NCBI RefSeq assembly: GCF_000948975.2
Contig: NZ_CP059735.1
Coordinates: 2,852,001-2,916,000 of the forward strand
DNA length: 64,000 nucleotides
DNA from: Thalassomonas actiniarum
GTDB lineage: Bacteria; Pseudomonadota; Gammaproteobacteria; Enterobacterales; Alteromonadaceae
Direction of reading: 5' to 3'
How positions within the stretch are numbered: the first letter of the stretch is position 1; each line of letters begins with the position of its first letter. The notes beneath the pieces are model-generated. The model saw only the letters and a program-made list of their open reading frames with translations, ran no database searches and was not told the origin of the DNA. Shown here in pieces: positions 19,319 through 29,136 of the stretch. Position numbers and translations under genes: made by a program.

Positions 19319-21445
19319 TTATTGGGGGGATTTACCGCCGATCCAGTAGTCGAATAATCTCGTCAGGCTGTTATTTTTCTGCTTCATGGCAATCCAGTTC
19401 CGCATAAAGAGCTCAAATTCCTGATCGTTTTTATTGATGGGGAAGGCCATGGCTAAAGGCGGCAGCACAGGCTTAGGGGCTATTACGGTATAATCCGGGT
19501 AGAGCAAAGTCCAGGCGGATGCGGCAGCAGCGCCGTATAACATGGCGTCTATATGCTGATATTGATCGCGGAAAAATAACCTCGGGCTGGCGATTTCCCA
19601 GGCCTTGCCCCGGGTAAAATATCTCTGTACGGCATTTTGGTAAAAGAAGGTTTCCGGTATGCCTATGGTGAGATCTTCCCGTGCGCTAATGTCCTGCCAG
19701 CGGACAAATTCGCTGCGGCGTTCATCCTTAACCAAAAACGCCAGTGATTGCTGGCTGTATGGCGCCGTCAGGGTAAATTCCCTGAGGTTATCCGGGATCA
19801 CCGGGATCCCCGAGGTGATATCCAGATAACCGGAAGCGAGCAGGGCAGCCGCCTGGTGATGGTAAATTTTGACAAACTCTATCTCTACCTGGAGATCGGT
19901 TGCCAAAAGGTGCATGATTTCAATATCAAACCCCACCAACTTGCCTTCGCCATTGTGAAAGGCGTAGGGGAGATCGTCACGGAAATAACCGACGCGGATA
20001 AAACCTCTTTGTTTGATCCGGGTTAATACGCTGGTAAAAGGCCGGGCATTTAACAATTGCTCCTGTGCCTGTGGGAGATTGCGGCTCTTGACCTCGGGGT
20101 ACAAAAAGTCGCGGTTGATAAAGTTGTCATAACCCTGGTACTGGTGGCCGATTTCATTAAAACCAAAGCGTAAGGCCAGAAATAACACAATGGAAACGGC
20201 GGGAATAATCATCAGGTTGCGGCCCAGATAGCGCCATTTTACCTTGATGGTGTTATTCATGGCACAGGCGAGCAGCAGCGGCAGGCAAGTGGCGAAGCTG
20301 ACGGATAATACCGCGGATAAGCGGCCGATGATCAGGTTTTCGGCAACGATGAAAAAGTCAAACATGCTGGCGGAAACATTAAATAATTCCAGCAACTTAG
20401 GCATGGCCAGGGTACTGGTGCCAAACAACTGGGGTAAACCGGCGAGTAGCAACATCAGGTAATCCCCCGATGAGATATAGGCGCCGGAAAACCAGGCGGC
20501 AAACAGGGTAAAGAGGATTGCCAGTAATTTTCCTCCCACCGGCAGGCTAAAGGAAATCGGGATTAAAATGCCGGGCACTTTTTCAATATTGGCGTTATGG
20601 CTGGTTGATGACGAACTTGCCTGGTTTTGTGCCAGCAGTGCTTTGGTCTTTTCGATCAGCACAGGGATAACAATAAAAAAACTGCCGGTGGCAAAAGCAG
20701 TGACCATGGCTTCCCGAAAAGCTTTGACCAGCTGGCGGTAGCTAAAAGGGGTGAGCAGGGCAACGGTGGCGGGCAGTACCGCAAATGACAACAGCGCCAC
20801 CACCAGGGTGGAGCTGATGATATAAACAAATAAGCCGTCAATTTGTGCTGCCTCTATGGTGGCCGCCGCCCGATAGGCGATACAAAAGACCCCGAGCGGG
20901 GCAAAGCGCATCACCATATTGCTGATGTTGGCAACCGCCGCCTGTAAGCTGGTTAATACCGACAAGGTATGCCTTTTACCTTTTACCGACATCAGGCCGA
21001 TACCGACAAAAATACTGAACAGCACGACCGCGGGAATAATGGTATGGGCCAGGGCATAAAAGGGGTTGGCGGGGATCAATAAAGCGATCAGCTGCAATTC
21101 ATCCGGCGCTTTTATCGCCCCCGGGCTGTAATAGTCGGCATTTGGCCAGTTTGGAAAAGCAAGCGGCGTTAAAAAGATAAAGACCAGGGCAATAAAAAGC
21201 AGCAGGGCCAAAATGAGCAGGCTTTGTTTAAAGGCTTTACCGGCCTGCAAGGGGGATAGTCCGCCAATACCGACAATCAGGGACAGGGCAATATAGGGCA
21301 AAGCGGTCATTTGCAATAAGGTCACAAAGGTATCGGCCAGCGCGCCGATAGGGGGAACTTCGGTCTGACTAATGCCGCCGATAACCAGGCCCAATGCCAT
21401 GGTGAAAAGAATTTTAACGGAAAGGGGAAGAGAGCTTAACGGCAT
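19319..21445 (-). CDS. dicarboxylate/cation symporter (SDF family) fused to a family 3 solute-binding domain
   Basis: A 708-residue two-part protein. Residues 1-430 form a glutamate-transporter-like (DAACS) membrane domain: MALGLVIGGISQTEVPPIGALADTF, a scrambled TATGSFF-like FATGSFFIVIPVLIEK, and SFSLPVGGKLLAILFTLF. After a linker, residues 460-708 are a PBPb domain: IRVGYFRDDLPYAFHNGEGKLVGFDIEIM, GYLDITSGIPVIPDN, TLTAPYSQQSLAFLV. No second signal peptide occurs, so the binding domain would be tethered to the transporter. The ATG at 21445 is preferred to a TTG at 21469 lacking any ribosome site. Confidence 0.85.
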   Translation of the reverse strand: MPLSSLPLSVKILFTMALGLVIGGISQTEVPPIGALADTFVTLLQMTALPYIALSLIVGIGGLSPLQAGKAFKQSLLILALLLFIALVFIFLTPLAFPNWPNADYYSPGAIKAPDELQLIALLIPANPFYALAHTIIPAVVLFSIFVGIGLMSVKGKRHTLSVLTSLQAAVANISNMVMRFAPLGVFCIAYRAAATIEAAQIDGLFVYIISSTLVVALLSFAVLPATVALLTPFSYRQLVKAFREAMVTAFATGSFFIVIPVLIEKTKALLAQNQASSSSTSHNANIEKVPGILIPISFSLPVGGKLLAILFTLFAAWFSGAYISSGDYLMLLLAGLPQLFGTSTLAMPKLLELFNVSASMFDFFIVAENLIIGRLSAVLSVSFATCLPLLLACAMNNTIKVKWRYLGRNLMIIPAVSIVLFLALRFGFNEIGHQYQGYDNFINRDFLYPEVKSRNLPQAQEQLLNARPFTSVLTRIKQRGFIRVGYFRDDLPYAFHNGEGKLVGFDIEIMHLLATDLQVEIEFVKIYHHQAAALLASGYLDITSGIPVIPDNLREFTLTAPYSQQSLAFLVKDERRSEFVRWQDISAREDLTIGIPETFFYQNAVQRYFTRGKAWEIASPRLFFRDQYQHIDAMLYGAAAASAWTLLYPDYTVIAPKPVLPPLAMAFPINKNDQEFELFMRNWIAMKQKNNSLTRLFDYWIGGKSPQ

Positions 21446-21652
21446 AACCAGGTTGAAATAGGGTAACAATACAGTGAACCTTAAAAGAAAAAAGGGAAAT
21501 ACACCAGTAAATTACCAATAAATTATCTTAGTTCAAAAGCTGGGGAGAGGCCGTTTCCGGCTGCTAAAAATTACCGGGAAAGTGACTAATTTGGTATTTT
21601 TTATGAAAGGGAAGAGGTGCCGGGGGATGGCATGACAGAGAGCTTTGTCAAA

Positions 21653-21680
21653 GGATCTAAACGGAAAACCGCTTAGATCC
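21653..21680 (-). terminator. hairpin terminator after the small peptide gene
   Basis: GGATCTAA, then CGG, pair with CCG and TTAGATCC around AAAA, giving an 11-bp stem with one mismatch. It starts 15 bp downstream of the stop of the small peptide gene on the minus strand and is followed there by TTTG. Confidence 0.6.
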
Positions 21681-21694
21681 AAAGCATTATGCTA

Positions 21695-21895
21695 TTAACA
21701 CTGGTTAGATGTGGCACAAGTGGCGCCAACACTGCCCTGACAAGTGTCAGTACATTGACCGGTGAAAGGACCTTCACAGCCCCCGTCACGGGTCCAAACC
21801 CCAGCGCCGCCTATTTGCATGGTCGCTTCGGCAGGTAAAACGTTTTTGTCCTGAGAAAGGGTTTTTAATTTATTTTTATTTAATGATAACTTCAT
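21695..21895 (-). CDS. small Cys-rich leader/core peptide, RiPP-precursor-like
   Basis: A 66-residue peptide. The first 30 residues (MKLSLNKNKLKTLSQDK...MQIGGAG) look like the lanthipeptide-type leader families ending in a double-Gly site at residues 29-30. The remainder is rich in Gly, Thr, Ser and Cys, with five Cys, the last one C-terminal. It has its own promoter, a strong AAAGGAG site 7 bp before ATG and a downstream hairpin, so it is a true independent gene. No LanB/LanC/LanM-like enzyme is within the window. It could be a modified natural-product precursor, or a small disulfide-bonded secreted peptide. Confidence 0.6.
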   Translation of the reverse strand: MKLSLNKNKLKTLSQDKNVLPAEATMQIGGAGVWTRDGGCEGPFTGQCTDTCQGSVGATCATSNQC

Positions 21896-21940
21896 TGTTA
21901 ACTCCTTTTTTATTAATCGTGTAAATAATACACCTTTGGC

Positions 21941-21968
21941 ATCATAACAGGTATTAATAAAATGTAAA
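21941..21968 (-). promoter_or_regulatory. sigma70 promoter of the small peptide gene
   Basis: On the minus strand TTTACA at 21968-21963 and TATGAT at 21946-21941 are 16 bp apart; each hexamer matches five of six consensus bases. It ends 45 bp upstream of the start codon. Confidence 0.6.
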
Positions 21969-22055
21969 TATTGTTTTTGGTTTGTAATTAAGGTGTTTTT
22001 AAGCTGTGTTGTTCGGCGAAGGGGTTAAGCGTGAAGCCTGGGGGAGGCGAGAGAA

Positions 22056-22083
22056 AAAGCCGGACAGCGAAGGTCCGGCTTTG
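22056..22083 (-). terminator. intrinsic terminator of the metalloprotease gene
   Basis: On the minus strand AAAGCCGGAC and GTCCGGCTTTTT form a 10-bp stem around CTTCGCT, followed by five Ts. It starts 43 bp after the stop codon. Confidence 0.85.
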
Positions 22084-22126
22084 CTTCATTTAAGTCTTAC
22101 TTAACTTAAAACTTGTGCAAGCAAGC

Positions 22127-23647
22127 TTATTTGTATTTCCAGGTAATATTGTTACCGCTAAAGGCTGAATAGGCATGAATGCCGATATGCCAGGTACCCG
22201 CACTTGGGTTGTTGATAGTACAGGTTTCGGTATTACCGTAATCCCATGAACGACAAGTATAAGAACTTGTCGTCGGGGCGCTGCCGTTGCCCAGATACAG
22301 ATCGGCATCACCGCTGCCGCCGGTAATATCCACGACCAGCTGAGTAGTGCCTGATGGGATCACTTGCTCAAAACGCACCCAGTTTTTGCTGCTGGCAGAT
22401 AAATCGCTGTGGCTTACCGTGGTCCACTCGCTTGGCGTACCGGCAGTTCTAAAGGCCGCCATGGTGGCTGCAGTTTCATTTAATACCCGGGTATTGTCAC
22501 TGCGCGAACTGGTACCGGTTGCTGTGCCGCCGTAAGTTTTGTTCGGGTTAGACCAGAATAGTTGACGGGTACAACCTGAACTACAGTTATAGGCCATCAC
22601 CGTACGCCAGTTGCCGTTTGGATCCTGGTAACCGTGACCGTAGGAGAACGGAGAGTTGGTCGGATCATTTTCCGGGTTATGACGGGCGCCCTGCAAATGA
22701 CCTAATTCATGGCCAAAAGAGTAGTAACCTGTGGCACAGTCATAATCGACGATGGCAAAGGCGCTTGAAGCATTGGCATAAATGGCATCTGCCTGGCCAC
22801 AGTAACCGTTGGTATCATGTACCAATACCACCATATCGGCGCCATAGGTGTCACGCATGGTATGTACTTCATCCATGTAGCCGTCGTTGGTTGCGGCTAA
22901 ACGGTTTAAGTCGGTTTCTGAATTACTGTGCTCGGTATAACTGACTTGTGCGGTATGCACGATATTGACGCTGGCGTTAACGCCACTGGTGCTGTAACCG
23001 TTGTTGGTTTCAGTTTCAGCCAGATCAATCAAGGCAGCGATATTGCCCGACAGGCTGGCGGCTTTTGAGGTATATACTACCAGCACGTCGATGACAGGGT
23101 TAGCGGCTGTTGTCGCTTGGGCAGATGCATCGAAAGCGGCACTTGCCGGTTCCACATAATCATCGGCGTGATCTTTAAAGACGTCTTCGTTTACTTGCTC
23201 AACCGAGTGATTGCCCTGGCCTACAGAGCGGATGCGGTATAATTTACCTTCATAGCGTACGGTACCGGTTACTGTACCGTCACGCTCAACTAAAATCGCA
23301 GAGTTTTGCTGCTTGGTTAAGGCATCGGCATTGCTGTTCAGGCTTAAAAATTCTGAAGAAACTTCACCCTGCCAAATCATGGAGCCGGATTTGCTCATGC
23401 TGGCCTTAGTTCTGCCAAATTCAATATTGAGCTGGTCATCAAGCTGGATATTTAAGCTTTTAGTGCTTTGCTTTAAAGCTCCTTTATTAATGTGAAACAG
23501 GCTACGTTTGTTAACATCTGCCTTTAATGTTTGCACGCTATTCATTTCGGCATTGCTTGCTTGAGAGAATAAATCGGTAGCTGCCTGGGCCTGCATGCCC
23601 ATGGTCAGTAACGCTGCTGAAATCACACTAAGTTTAAATTTGTTCAT
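22127..23647 (-). CDS. secreted zinc metalloprotease (reprolysin/M12-like) with PPC domain
   Basis: A 506-residue exported protease. The signal peptide KLSVISAALLTMGMQAQA is followed by a propeptide of about 170 residues, then the catalytic domain that opens with NPVIDVLVVYTSKAA. The zinc site HELGHLQGARH begins at residue 313, the extended HExxHxxGxxH form, followed by the YGHGYQ and MAYNC (Met-turn) segments. The last 90 residues form a bacterial pre-peptidase C-terminal domain (GGSGDADLYLGNGSAP, TCRSWDYGNTETC). The ATG at 23647 has AAAGGAAG upstream; an upstream frame extension to 23731 is not needed. Probably an extracellular nutrient-acquiring protease. Confidence 0.9.
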   Translation of the reverse strand: MNKFKLSVISAALLTMGMQAQAATDLFSQASNAEMNSVQTLKADVNKRSLFHINKGALKQSTKSLNIQLDDQLNIEFGRTKASMSKSGSMIWQGEVSSEFLSLNSNADALTKQQNSAILVERDGTVTGTVRYEGKLYRIRSVGQGNHSVEQVNEDVFKDHADDYVEPASAAFDASAQATTAANPVIDVLVVYTSKAASLSGNIAALIDLAETETNNGYSTSGVNASVNIVHTAQVSYTEHSNSETDLNRLAATNDGYMDEVHTMRDTYGADMVVLVHDTNGYCGQADAIYANASSAFAIVDYDCATGYYSFGHELGHLQGARHNPENDPTNSPFSYGHGYQDPNGNWRTVMAYNCSSGCTRQLFWSNPNKTYGGTATGTSSRSDNTRVLNETAATMAAFRTAGTPSEWTTVSHSDLSASSKNWVRFEQVIPSGTTQLVVDITGGSGDADLYLGNGSAPTTSSYTCRSWDYGNTETCTINNPSAGTWHIGIHAYSAFSGNNITWKYK

Positions 23648-24031
23648 TTTATCTTCCTTTGTATAACAACTATCCTGAGTTTTTATTTTTTTGGATATTC
23701 TTATCGCCACCATTAGGGAATGGCTCCTCAACCTGCTTTCGGATATTTACGCTAACTTAATCAAAATGTAATAAAAATGATTTAGGCTGTTAACATCCGG
23801 CAGCTTCTATACGATAAGTTGTTGATTATTTATGACTAGTAAAAAGGCGACAAAATTTCGCGATAAAGCGACATGAAATTGGTGAATCAAGCGGAAAGCC
23901 ACTGTTTATCAGGAATGTTTTACTAAGAAGGTTAGAGTTTTTTCACCATAATGTCTGAATAAAATACCGGTTTTTGGCGTTATTTATGCTGTTTGTCTTA
24001 AAATAGTCTGAACAACATCTGACAGCGAATG
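23648..24031. other. AT-rich intergenic region
   Basis: About 380 bp between the metalloprotease start and the TfoX-like gene. It presumably holds the protease promoter, but no convincing hexamer pair was found, and no open frame here looks real. Confidence 0.4.
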
Positions 24032-24300
24032 CTAGTTGGGGGCCAGGCCCATGTCTTCCAGGCAGAGTAAAATGTGGTTTTTTGTTCTTTGGCCACCGTT
24101 TGCCAGTGACAATTTTCACGGGCGCCGATAATGGCATAAAGGGAATTTAATCCTGTGCCTTTGACCGTTTCTTTTAAGTGCTGATAGAGTTCGAAGGGGT
24201 CGATAGCGAAAAAGTCGTCAACGTTGTGGATATCGACTTGCGCCAGGACTTCTTCACTTTTGGGACCAAAACCTTTGAGATCTCTTAACCGTTTTGTCAT
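24032..24300 (-). pseudogene. TfoX/Sxy C-terminal-domain protein, frameshifted near its end
   Basis: The start encodes LRDLKGFGPKSEEVLAQVDIHNVDDFFAIDPFELYQHLK, the helix-hairpin-helix-like TfoX_C domain, as a stand-alone protein. After WQTVAKEQK the current frame gives unrelated residues to a stop at 23998. Inserting one A in the A6 run (24078-24083 on the complementary strand) restores NHILLCLEDMGLAPN and a stop at 24032, the ending expected for the family. Whether this is a real one-base deletion, programmed slippage or a sequencing error cannot be told. Competence or regulatory role is uncertain. Confidence 0.65.
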
Positions 24301-24390
24301 AACTTATGATAAATAAAGTGAAACCCAGGTGCTAATTGAATAAAACGGGTAAGGCCACAGCAAAGTGCCTGCCTTACCCGCGAGCCGCGA

Positions 24391-25386
24391 CTAGCCGGCT
24401 TTGGCTTGTTGCTGGGCCTTCTGCTCGGCTATCTTGGCCTTTTTCGCCTCTTTTCTCAATTCCAGGCTTTTCTTGGCATCGCTGCCGATATGGGCTTCAC
24501 CGCGTTGTTTGGCCAGTTCCATTTGCTTTTCGCGTTCGGCATAACGGGCACGCTGCTCGTCGCTGACCTTGTCGATGCAATGGTGACAGCTAACACCTTT
24601 TTGGTAAGCCTCACGGGTCTTGTCTTCTTCCGTGATTGGCATGCGGCAGGCGTGGCATTGGTCGTACTGGCCTTTGTTCAGCTGGTGGTCAACGGCAACC
24701 CTGTCATCAAAAACAAAACATTCCCCTTGCCACATGGTGTTTTCTTCCGGCACCTCTTCCAGGTATTTTAAAATACCGCCTTCAAGGTGGTAAACTTCTT
24801 CAAAACCTTGCTCTTTCATATAAGCGGTCGACTTTTCACAGCGGATTCCGCCGGTACAGAACATGGCCACTTTCTTATGCTTGGCGGGATCCATGTGGTC
24901 TTTGACATATTGCGGAAACTCGCGGAAGGTTTCGGTATTGGGGTTTACCGCATTTTCGAAGGTACCGATTTCGATTTCATAATCGTTGCGGGTATCCACC
25001 AGGAAAACTTCCGGATCTGAGATCAGGGCGTTCCAGTCTTTAGGCTTAACATAAGTACCGACAACCTGTTTCGGATCTATGCCTTCAACACCCATAGTGA
25101 CGATTTCTTTTTTCAGTTTGACCTTGCTGCGCTTAAACGGACAAACCTCATTGTAAGACTCTTTGTGCACCAGGTTCGCTAAGCGCTCATCGCTTTTTAA
25201 CCAGTTAAGTACGGTTTCGATACCGGCTTGAGGCCCGGCGACAGTGCCGTTGATACCTTCAAGGGCAAGTAATAAGGTACCGCGTACTTCATTGTCTTCC
25301 ATTACTTTTAATAACGGCTGACGCATTTGCTCGAAGTTTTCCAGGGTAACGAACTTGTATAAGGCTGATACTACACATTGAGACAT
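24391..25386 (-). CDS. trhO: tRNA uridine(34) 5-hydroxylase, rhodanese family
   Basis: Oxygen-dependent hydroxylation of U34 in tRNA (YceA family), an early step to cmo5U/mo5U. The 331-residue protein has an N-terminal domain ([33 protein letters not shown]), a rhodanese domain with the active Cys in [15 protein letters not shown], and a zinc-finger-like C-terminal region ([18 protein letters not shown]) with a charged tail. Length is normal. It is a single-gene unit between the TfoX-like gene and metG. Confidence 0.93.
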   Translation of the reverse strand: MSQCVVSALYKFVTLENFEQMRQPLLKVMEDNEVRGTLLLALEGINGTVAGPQAGIETVLNWLKSDERLANLVHKESYNEVCPFKRSKVKLKKEIVTMGVEGIDPKQVVGTYVKPKDWNALISDPEVFLVDTRNDYEIEIGTFENAVNPNTETFREFPQYVKDHMDPAKHKKVAMFCTGGIRCEKSTAYMKEQGFEEVYHLEGGILKYLEEVPEENTMWQGECFVFDDRVAVDHQLNKGQYDQCHACRMPITEEDKTREAYQKGVSCHHCIDKVSDEQRARYAEREKQMELAKQRGEAHIGSDAKKSLELRKEAKKAKIAEQKAQQQAKAG

Positions 25387-25630
25387 ATATTTTCCTACTG
25401 CTGATCGGAGCGTAAATCCGGTGCTAAAAATTCGGCGCGCATTATAGCTCAGACATGATTAAGTGTACAAGCCTTAAAAATCTTCGCTACTGGTGATGCT
25501 TTCTCTGTTTCCTTGTTTGAATCGCTGAAAGGTTTGCTATTTACGTGCGGATAAATCTGCTTAGGGGACAAATAGCAGTTTTAATCAGCTTTTTAGTTAA
25601 CCCGGTGAGCTTTGATGGGCAATAGTAATA

Positions 25631-25658
25631 GAAAAGGCGAGCATCAGCTCGCCTTTTC
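25631..25658 (-). terminator. intrinsic terminator of metG
   Basis: GAAAAGGCGAGC and GCTCGCCTTTTC form a perfect 12-bp stem with an ATCA loop, 68 bp downstream of the metG stop. On the minus strand a TTTTCTATT tract follows. The rest of the 339-bp gap between metG and trhO shows nothing else. Confidence 0.85.
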
Positions 25659-25725
25659 TTGTCTATAAACTCCAAGGTGTTGTCGTGCCAAACACGAATG
25701 CCGTGACAACAAATCACTTAAGGAG

Positions 25726-27789
25726 TTATTTTACCCGCATACCCGGTTGTGCGCCTTCTTCAGGGTTTAAGATCCATAAATCTTTACCGCCGGGGCCTGC
25801 TGCCAATACCATGCCTTCCGACATGCCAAAACGCATTTTACGCGGTGCCAGGTTGGCCACCATGACCGTCATTTTACCTTCAAGATCTTCAGGTTGGTAG
25901 GCTGACTTGATGCCGGCAAATACCTGGCGGGTTTCGCCGCCTAAGTCCAGTTCAAGGCGTAGCAACTTGTCGGCTTTTTCGACATGCTCGGCTTTAACGA
26001 TTTTGGCGACACGTAAATCGATTTTAGCAAAATCGTCAAACTGGATTTCTTCTGAAATCGGATCGTCGGCTAGCGGGCCACTTACCGGCGCTTTAGTCTC
26101 AACGGCTAAACTTTCTTTTGAAGCTTCTGTCATGGCGTTCACTTTATCCATATCAACACGTTGCAATAAGGCCTTGAACTTGTTGATTTTATGATCTGTT
26201 AATAGGGTTTTATGGCCTTCCCAGACAAGCGTGTCGTTAAGGAAAGCTTCGGTGCTCTCGGCCAGCTTAGGCAATACCGGCTTAAGGTAGGTCATCAAGG
26301 TACGGAACATGTTGATGCCCAATGAGCAAATATCCTGTACTTCCTGCTGCTTGGTTTCATCTTTAACCAGCTGCCACGGTTCTTTCACGGCAATATATTC
26401 GTTGACCTTATCGGCAAGCGCCATGATTTCACGCATCGCACGGCCAAAGTCACGGGCCTCATAATGGGCAGCGATACTGTCGCCTGCGGCCATTACTTCA
26501 TCTGCCAGTGCCTGATTGTCGATGTTGGTTGATAACATGCCGTCAAAGCGCTTGGTAATAAAGCTGGCGCATCGCGAAGCAATGTTAACTACCTTGCCGA
26601 CCAAGTCAGAATTTACCCGCTGGGCAAAATCTTCCAGGTTTAAATCCAGGTCATCGATGCGGCTGGTGAGTTTGGCGGCATAATAATAACGCAGGTATTC
26701 CGGGTTTAAATGTTCCAAGTAGGTACGGCCTTTAATAAAGGTACCCTTGGACTTAGACATTTTTGCGCCGTTAACGGTGACAAAACCGTGGGCGTAAACC
26801 GAAGTTGGCTTACGGTAACCGGCACCTTCTAACATGGCCGGCCAGAACAGGCTGTGGAAATAGATGATGTCTTTACCGATAAAGTGGTAAAGCTCGGCGT
26901 CTGAGTCTTTTTTCCAGTAGGTATCAAAGTCGATACCTGTCTTGTCACACAGGTTTTTAAAGCTGCCCATATAACCGATAGGGGCGTCTAACCAGACATA
27001 GAAATATTTGCCCGGGGCATTGGGGATTTCAAAGCCGAAATAAGGGGCATCGCGGCTGATATCCCACTGCTGCAGGCCTTGTTCGAACCATTCGCCAAGT
27101 TTGTTGGCCATTTCGTCCTGCAAGGAGCCGCTACGGGTCCAGTCGTTAAGCATTTCACCAAAAGCCGGCAGGTCGAAGAAGTAGTGCTCGGAATCTTTTA
27201 ATACCGGCGTCGCACCTGAAACCACAGAGCGCGGGTTGATTACTTCAGTCGGCGAATAGGTGGCGCCGCAGCTGTCGCAGCTGTCGCCGTTTTGATCTTC
27301 GCTTTTACAGGTCGGGCAGGTGCCCTTAACGAAACGGTCCGGCAGGAACATGCCTTTTTCCGGATCGTATAACTGGGAGATCACTTTGGTTTTAATATGG
27401 CCCTTGGCGTGCAGGCGGTTATATATCTCTTCCGATAATTCGCGGTTTTCATCGCAATGGGTGGAATGATAATTGTCAAAGCTGATATGGAAATCGTTAA
27501 AATCCGCCATATGCTCTTCGCGCACACCGGCAATCATCTCTTCGGGTGTCATGCCAAGCTCCTGGGCTTTAAGCATGATCGGCGTGCCGTGGGCATCGTC
27601 GGCGCAAACGAAATAGACTTCATGGCCGCGCATTCGCTGGAAGCGTACCCAGATATCGGTTTGGATATGCTCTAACATATGGCCTAAATGAATAGAACCA
27701 TTGGCATAGGGCAGGGCACAGGTGGCAAGTATTTTACGCTTTGCCGGCGTTGATGTTGACGGCTGTTCCATAGTCTTTTCTACTGACAT
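25726..27789 (-). CDS. metG: methionyl-tRNA synthetase
   Basis: Charges tRNA-Met in the cytoplasm. The 687-residue chain has the class I signatures [15 protein letters not shown] (HIGH box, near residue 27) and [11 protein letters not shown] (KMSKS), a zinc knuckle [19 protein letters not shown], and a C-terminal tRNA-binding domain beginning [24 protein letters not shown], so it is the long dimeric form. It is divergent from mrp, an arrangement also seen in Escherichia coli. Confidence 0.98.
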   Translation of the reverse strand: MSVEKTMEQPSTSTPAKRKILATCALPYANGSIHLGHMLEHIQTDIWVRFQRMRGHEVYFVCADDAHGTPIMLKAQELGMTPEEMIAGVREEHMADFNDFHISFDNYHSTHCDENRELSEEIYNRLHAKGHIKTKVISQLYDPEKGMFLPDRFVKGTCPTCKSEDQNGDSCDSCGATYSPTEVINPRSVVSGATPVLKDSEHYFFDLPAFGEMLNDWTRSGSLQDEMANKLGEWFEQGLQQWDISRDAPYFGFEIPNAPGKYFYVWLDAPIGYMGSFKNLCDKTGIDFDTYWKKDSDAELYHFIGKDIIYFHSLFWPAMLEGAGYRKPTSVYAHGFVTVNGAKMSKSKGTFIKGRTYLEHLNPEYLRYYYAAKLTSRIDDLDLNLEDFAQRVNSDLVGKVVNIASRCASFITKRFDGMLSTNIDNQALADEVMAAGDSIAAHYEARDFGRAMREIMALADKVNEYIAVKEPWQLVKDETKQQEVQDICSLGINMFRTLMTYLKPVLPKLAESTEAFLNDTLVWEGHKTLLTDHKINKFKALLQRVDMDKVNAMTEASKESLAVETKAPVSGPLADDPISEEIQFDDFAKIDLRVAKIVKAEHVEKADKLLRLELDLGGETRQVFAGIKSAYQPEDLEGKMTVMVANLAPRKMRFGMSEGMVLAAGPGGKDLWILNPEEGAQPGMRVK

Positions 27790-27889
27790 ATAAAGGTTAA
27801 TATTATTTTGATGGTAATCGTGGGGGGAATGGTACAGAATTTAAGGTCTATTTTCATTAATAATTATTACGTTTTATTCAATCTTTCTT

Positions 27890-29080
27890 ATGTCTGTGGT
27901 GATCATGGTTAAATGTATTGCCCCTACAGTGGATATAAGGCTGAATAGAACCTATTCTCGGTGGATTAAATTGTTCGGTAAGTTTTTTTCCAGTAAAGCA
28001 GAAACTGCGCTAAGCAGCGATGAAATCAAGCAACTTATTGCAGATAGCTTGGCTGAGTATCGCTCAGACATTTTTCCAGACGGCATTTTGTCCCTGTGCA
28101 CGGATGTTAATATTTCCTTGGCCGGTAAGGGGAAAAAAATCACCGTGGCGCTGACGGTGCCATTCCCCTGCACCTTTGAATTGTCCCAGGTGGCGGATAA
28201 CCTCAGTGAAGCGCTGCAAACCAAAGTTATTTTTGATGTTCAACTGCAGGTGAGGCCGGTAAGAAGCCATGAGATTGCCAATGTCGGTAATATTATCGCC
28301 GTTGCCTCGGGTAAAGGCGGTGTCGGGAAATCGACCACTACGGTCAATCTCGCCTATGCCCTGATGGCGGAAGGGGCAAAAGTGGGGATATTGGATGCCG
28401 ATATCTACGGCCCTTCCATTCCGACCATGCTTGGACTGAAAAACGAAAAGCCCACCTCCAAAGACGGCAAACTTATGACCCCGCTTAACGCACAGGGCTT
28501 AGAGGCCATGTCTATCGGCTTTCTGGTGCCGGATGAAGAAGCCACTGTATGGCGCGGCCCCATGGCCAGCTCTGCCTTTAGCCAGCTGCTCAATGAAACC
28601 GATTGGTCTGATTTGGATTATCTACTGATAGATATGCCGCCGGGTACGGGGGATATCCAGCTGACCCTGGCGCAAAAAGTACCGGTGGCGGCGGCTGTGG
28701 TGGTGACCACACCCCAGGATATTGCCTTAGCCGATGCCGCCAAGGGCATTGTGATGTTTGATAAGGTGCAGGTGCCGGTACTTGGCGTGGTGGAGAACAT
28801 GAGTTATCACCTGTGCGAGCACTGCGGCGAGAAATCCCACCTGTTCGGCCAGGGCGGGGGAGGCGATATTGCCACCAGCTATAGAACCCGGTTATTGGGC
28901 CAGTTACCTTTAGATATTGCCATCAGGCAAGATGCCGACTTGGGGAAATCTGAGATAATAGAAAATAGCGCTGGTGAAATTGCCCTGCTTTACCGTAAAA
29001 TAGCCCGAAATATGGCGGCGCAGTTATTTTATCAGTTAGACAGCCGCAGCCCGAATACCGCAGAAATCGTCACGCTTTAG
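27890..29080 (+). CDS. mrp: Mrp/ApbC iron-sulfur cluster carrier ATPase
   Basis: P-loop NTPase that holds and transfers Fe-S clusters. An N-terminal MIP18-like domain (SLCTDVNISLAGKGKK) precedes the deviant Walker A ASGKGGVGKSTT near residue 138, DADIYGPSIPTMLG, DMPPGTGDIQLTL, and the cluster-binding CEHCGEKSHLFG. The start is uncertain: the ATG at 27890 lacks a ribosome site and the first 27 residues look unlike the family. A TTG at 27971, seven bases after GGTGGA, would give MFGKFFSSKAET and may be the real start. Divergent from metG, upstream of dcd. Confidence 0.93.
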   Translation: MSVVIMVKCIAPTVDIRLNRTYSRWIKLFGKFFSSKAETALSSDEIKQLIADSLAEYRSDIFPDGILSLCTDVNISLAGKGKKITVALTVPFPCTFELSQVADNLSEALQTKVIFDVQLQVRPVRSHEIANVGNIIAVASGKGGVGKSTTTVNLAYALMAEGAKVGILDADIYGPSIPTMLGLKNEKPTSKDGKLMTPLNAQGLEAMSIGFLVPDEEATVWRGPMASSAFSQLLNETDWSDLDYLLIDMPPGTGDIQLTLAQKVPVAAAVVVTTPQDIALADAAKGIVMFDKVQVPVLGVVENMSYHLCEHCGEKSHLFGQGGGGDIATSYRTRLLGQLPLDIAIRQDADLGKSEIIENSAGEIALLYRKIARNMAAQLFYQLDSRSPNTAEIVTL

Positions 29081-29136
29081 CTGGCAGGCTTCGGGTATTA
29101 ACGTATCAATAGGGATTAAACCAAGAAGAAGACCTT

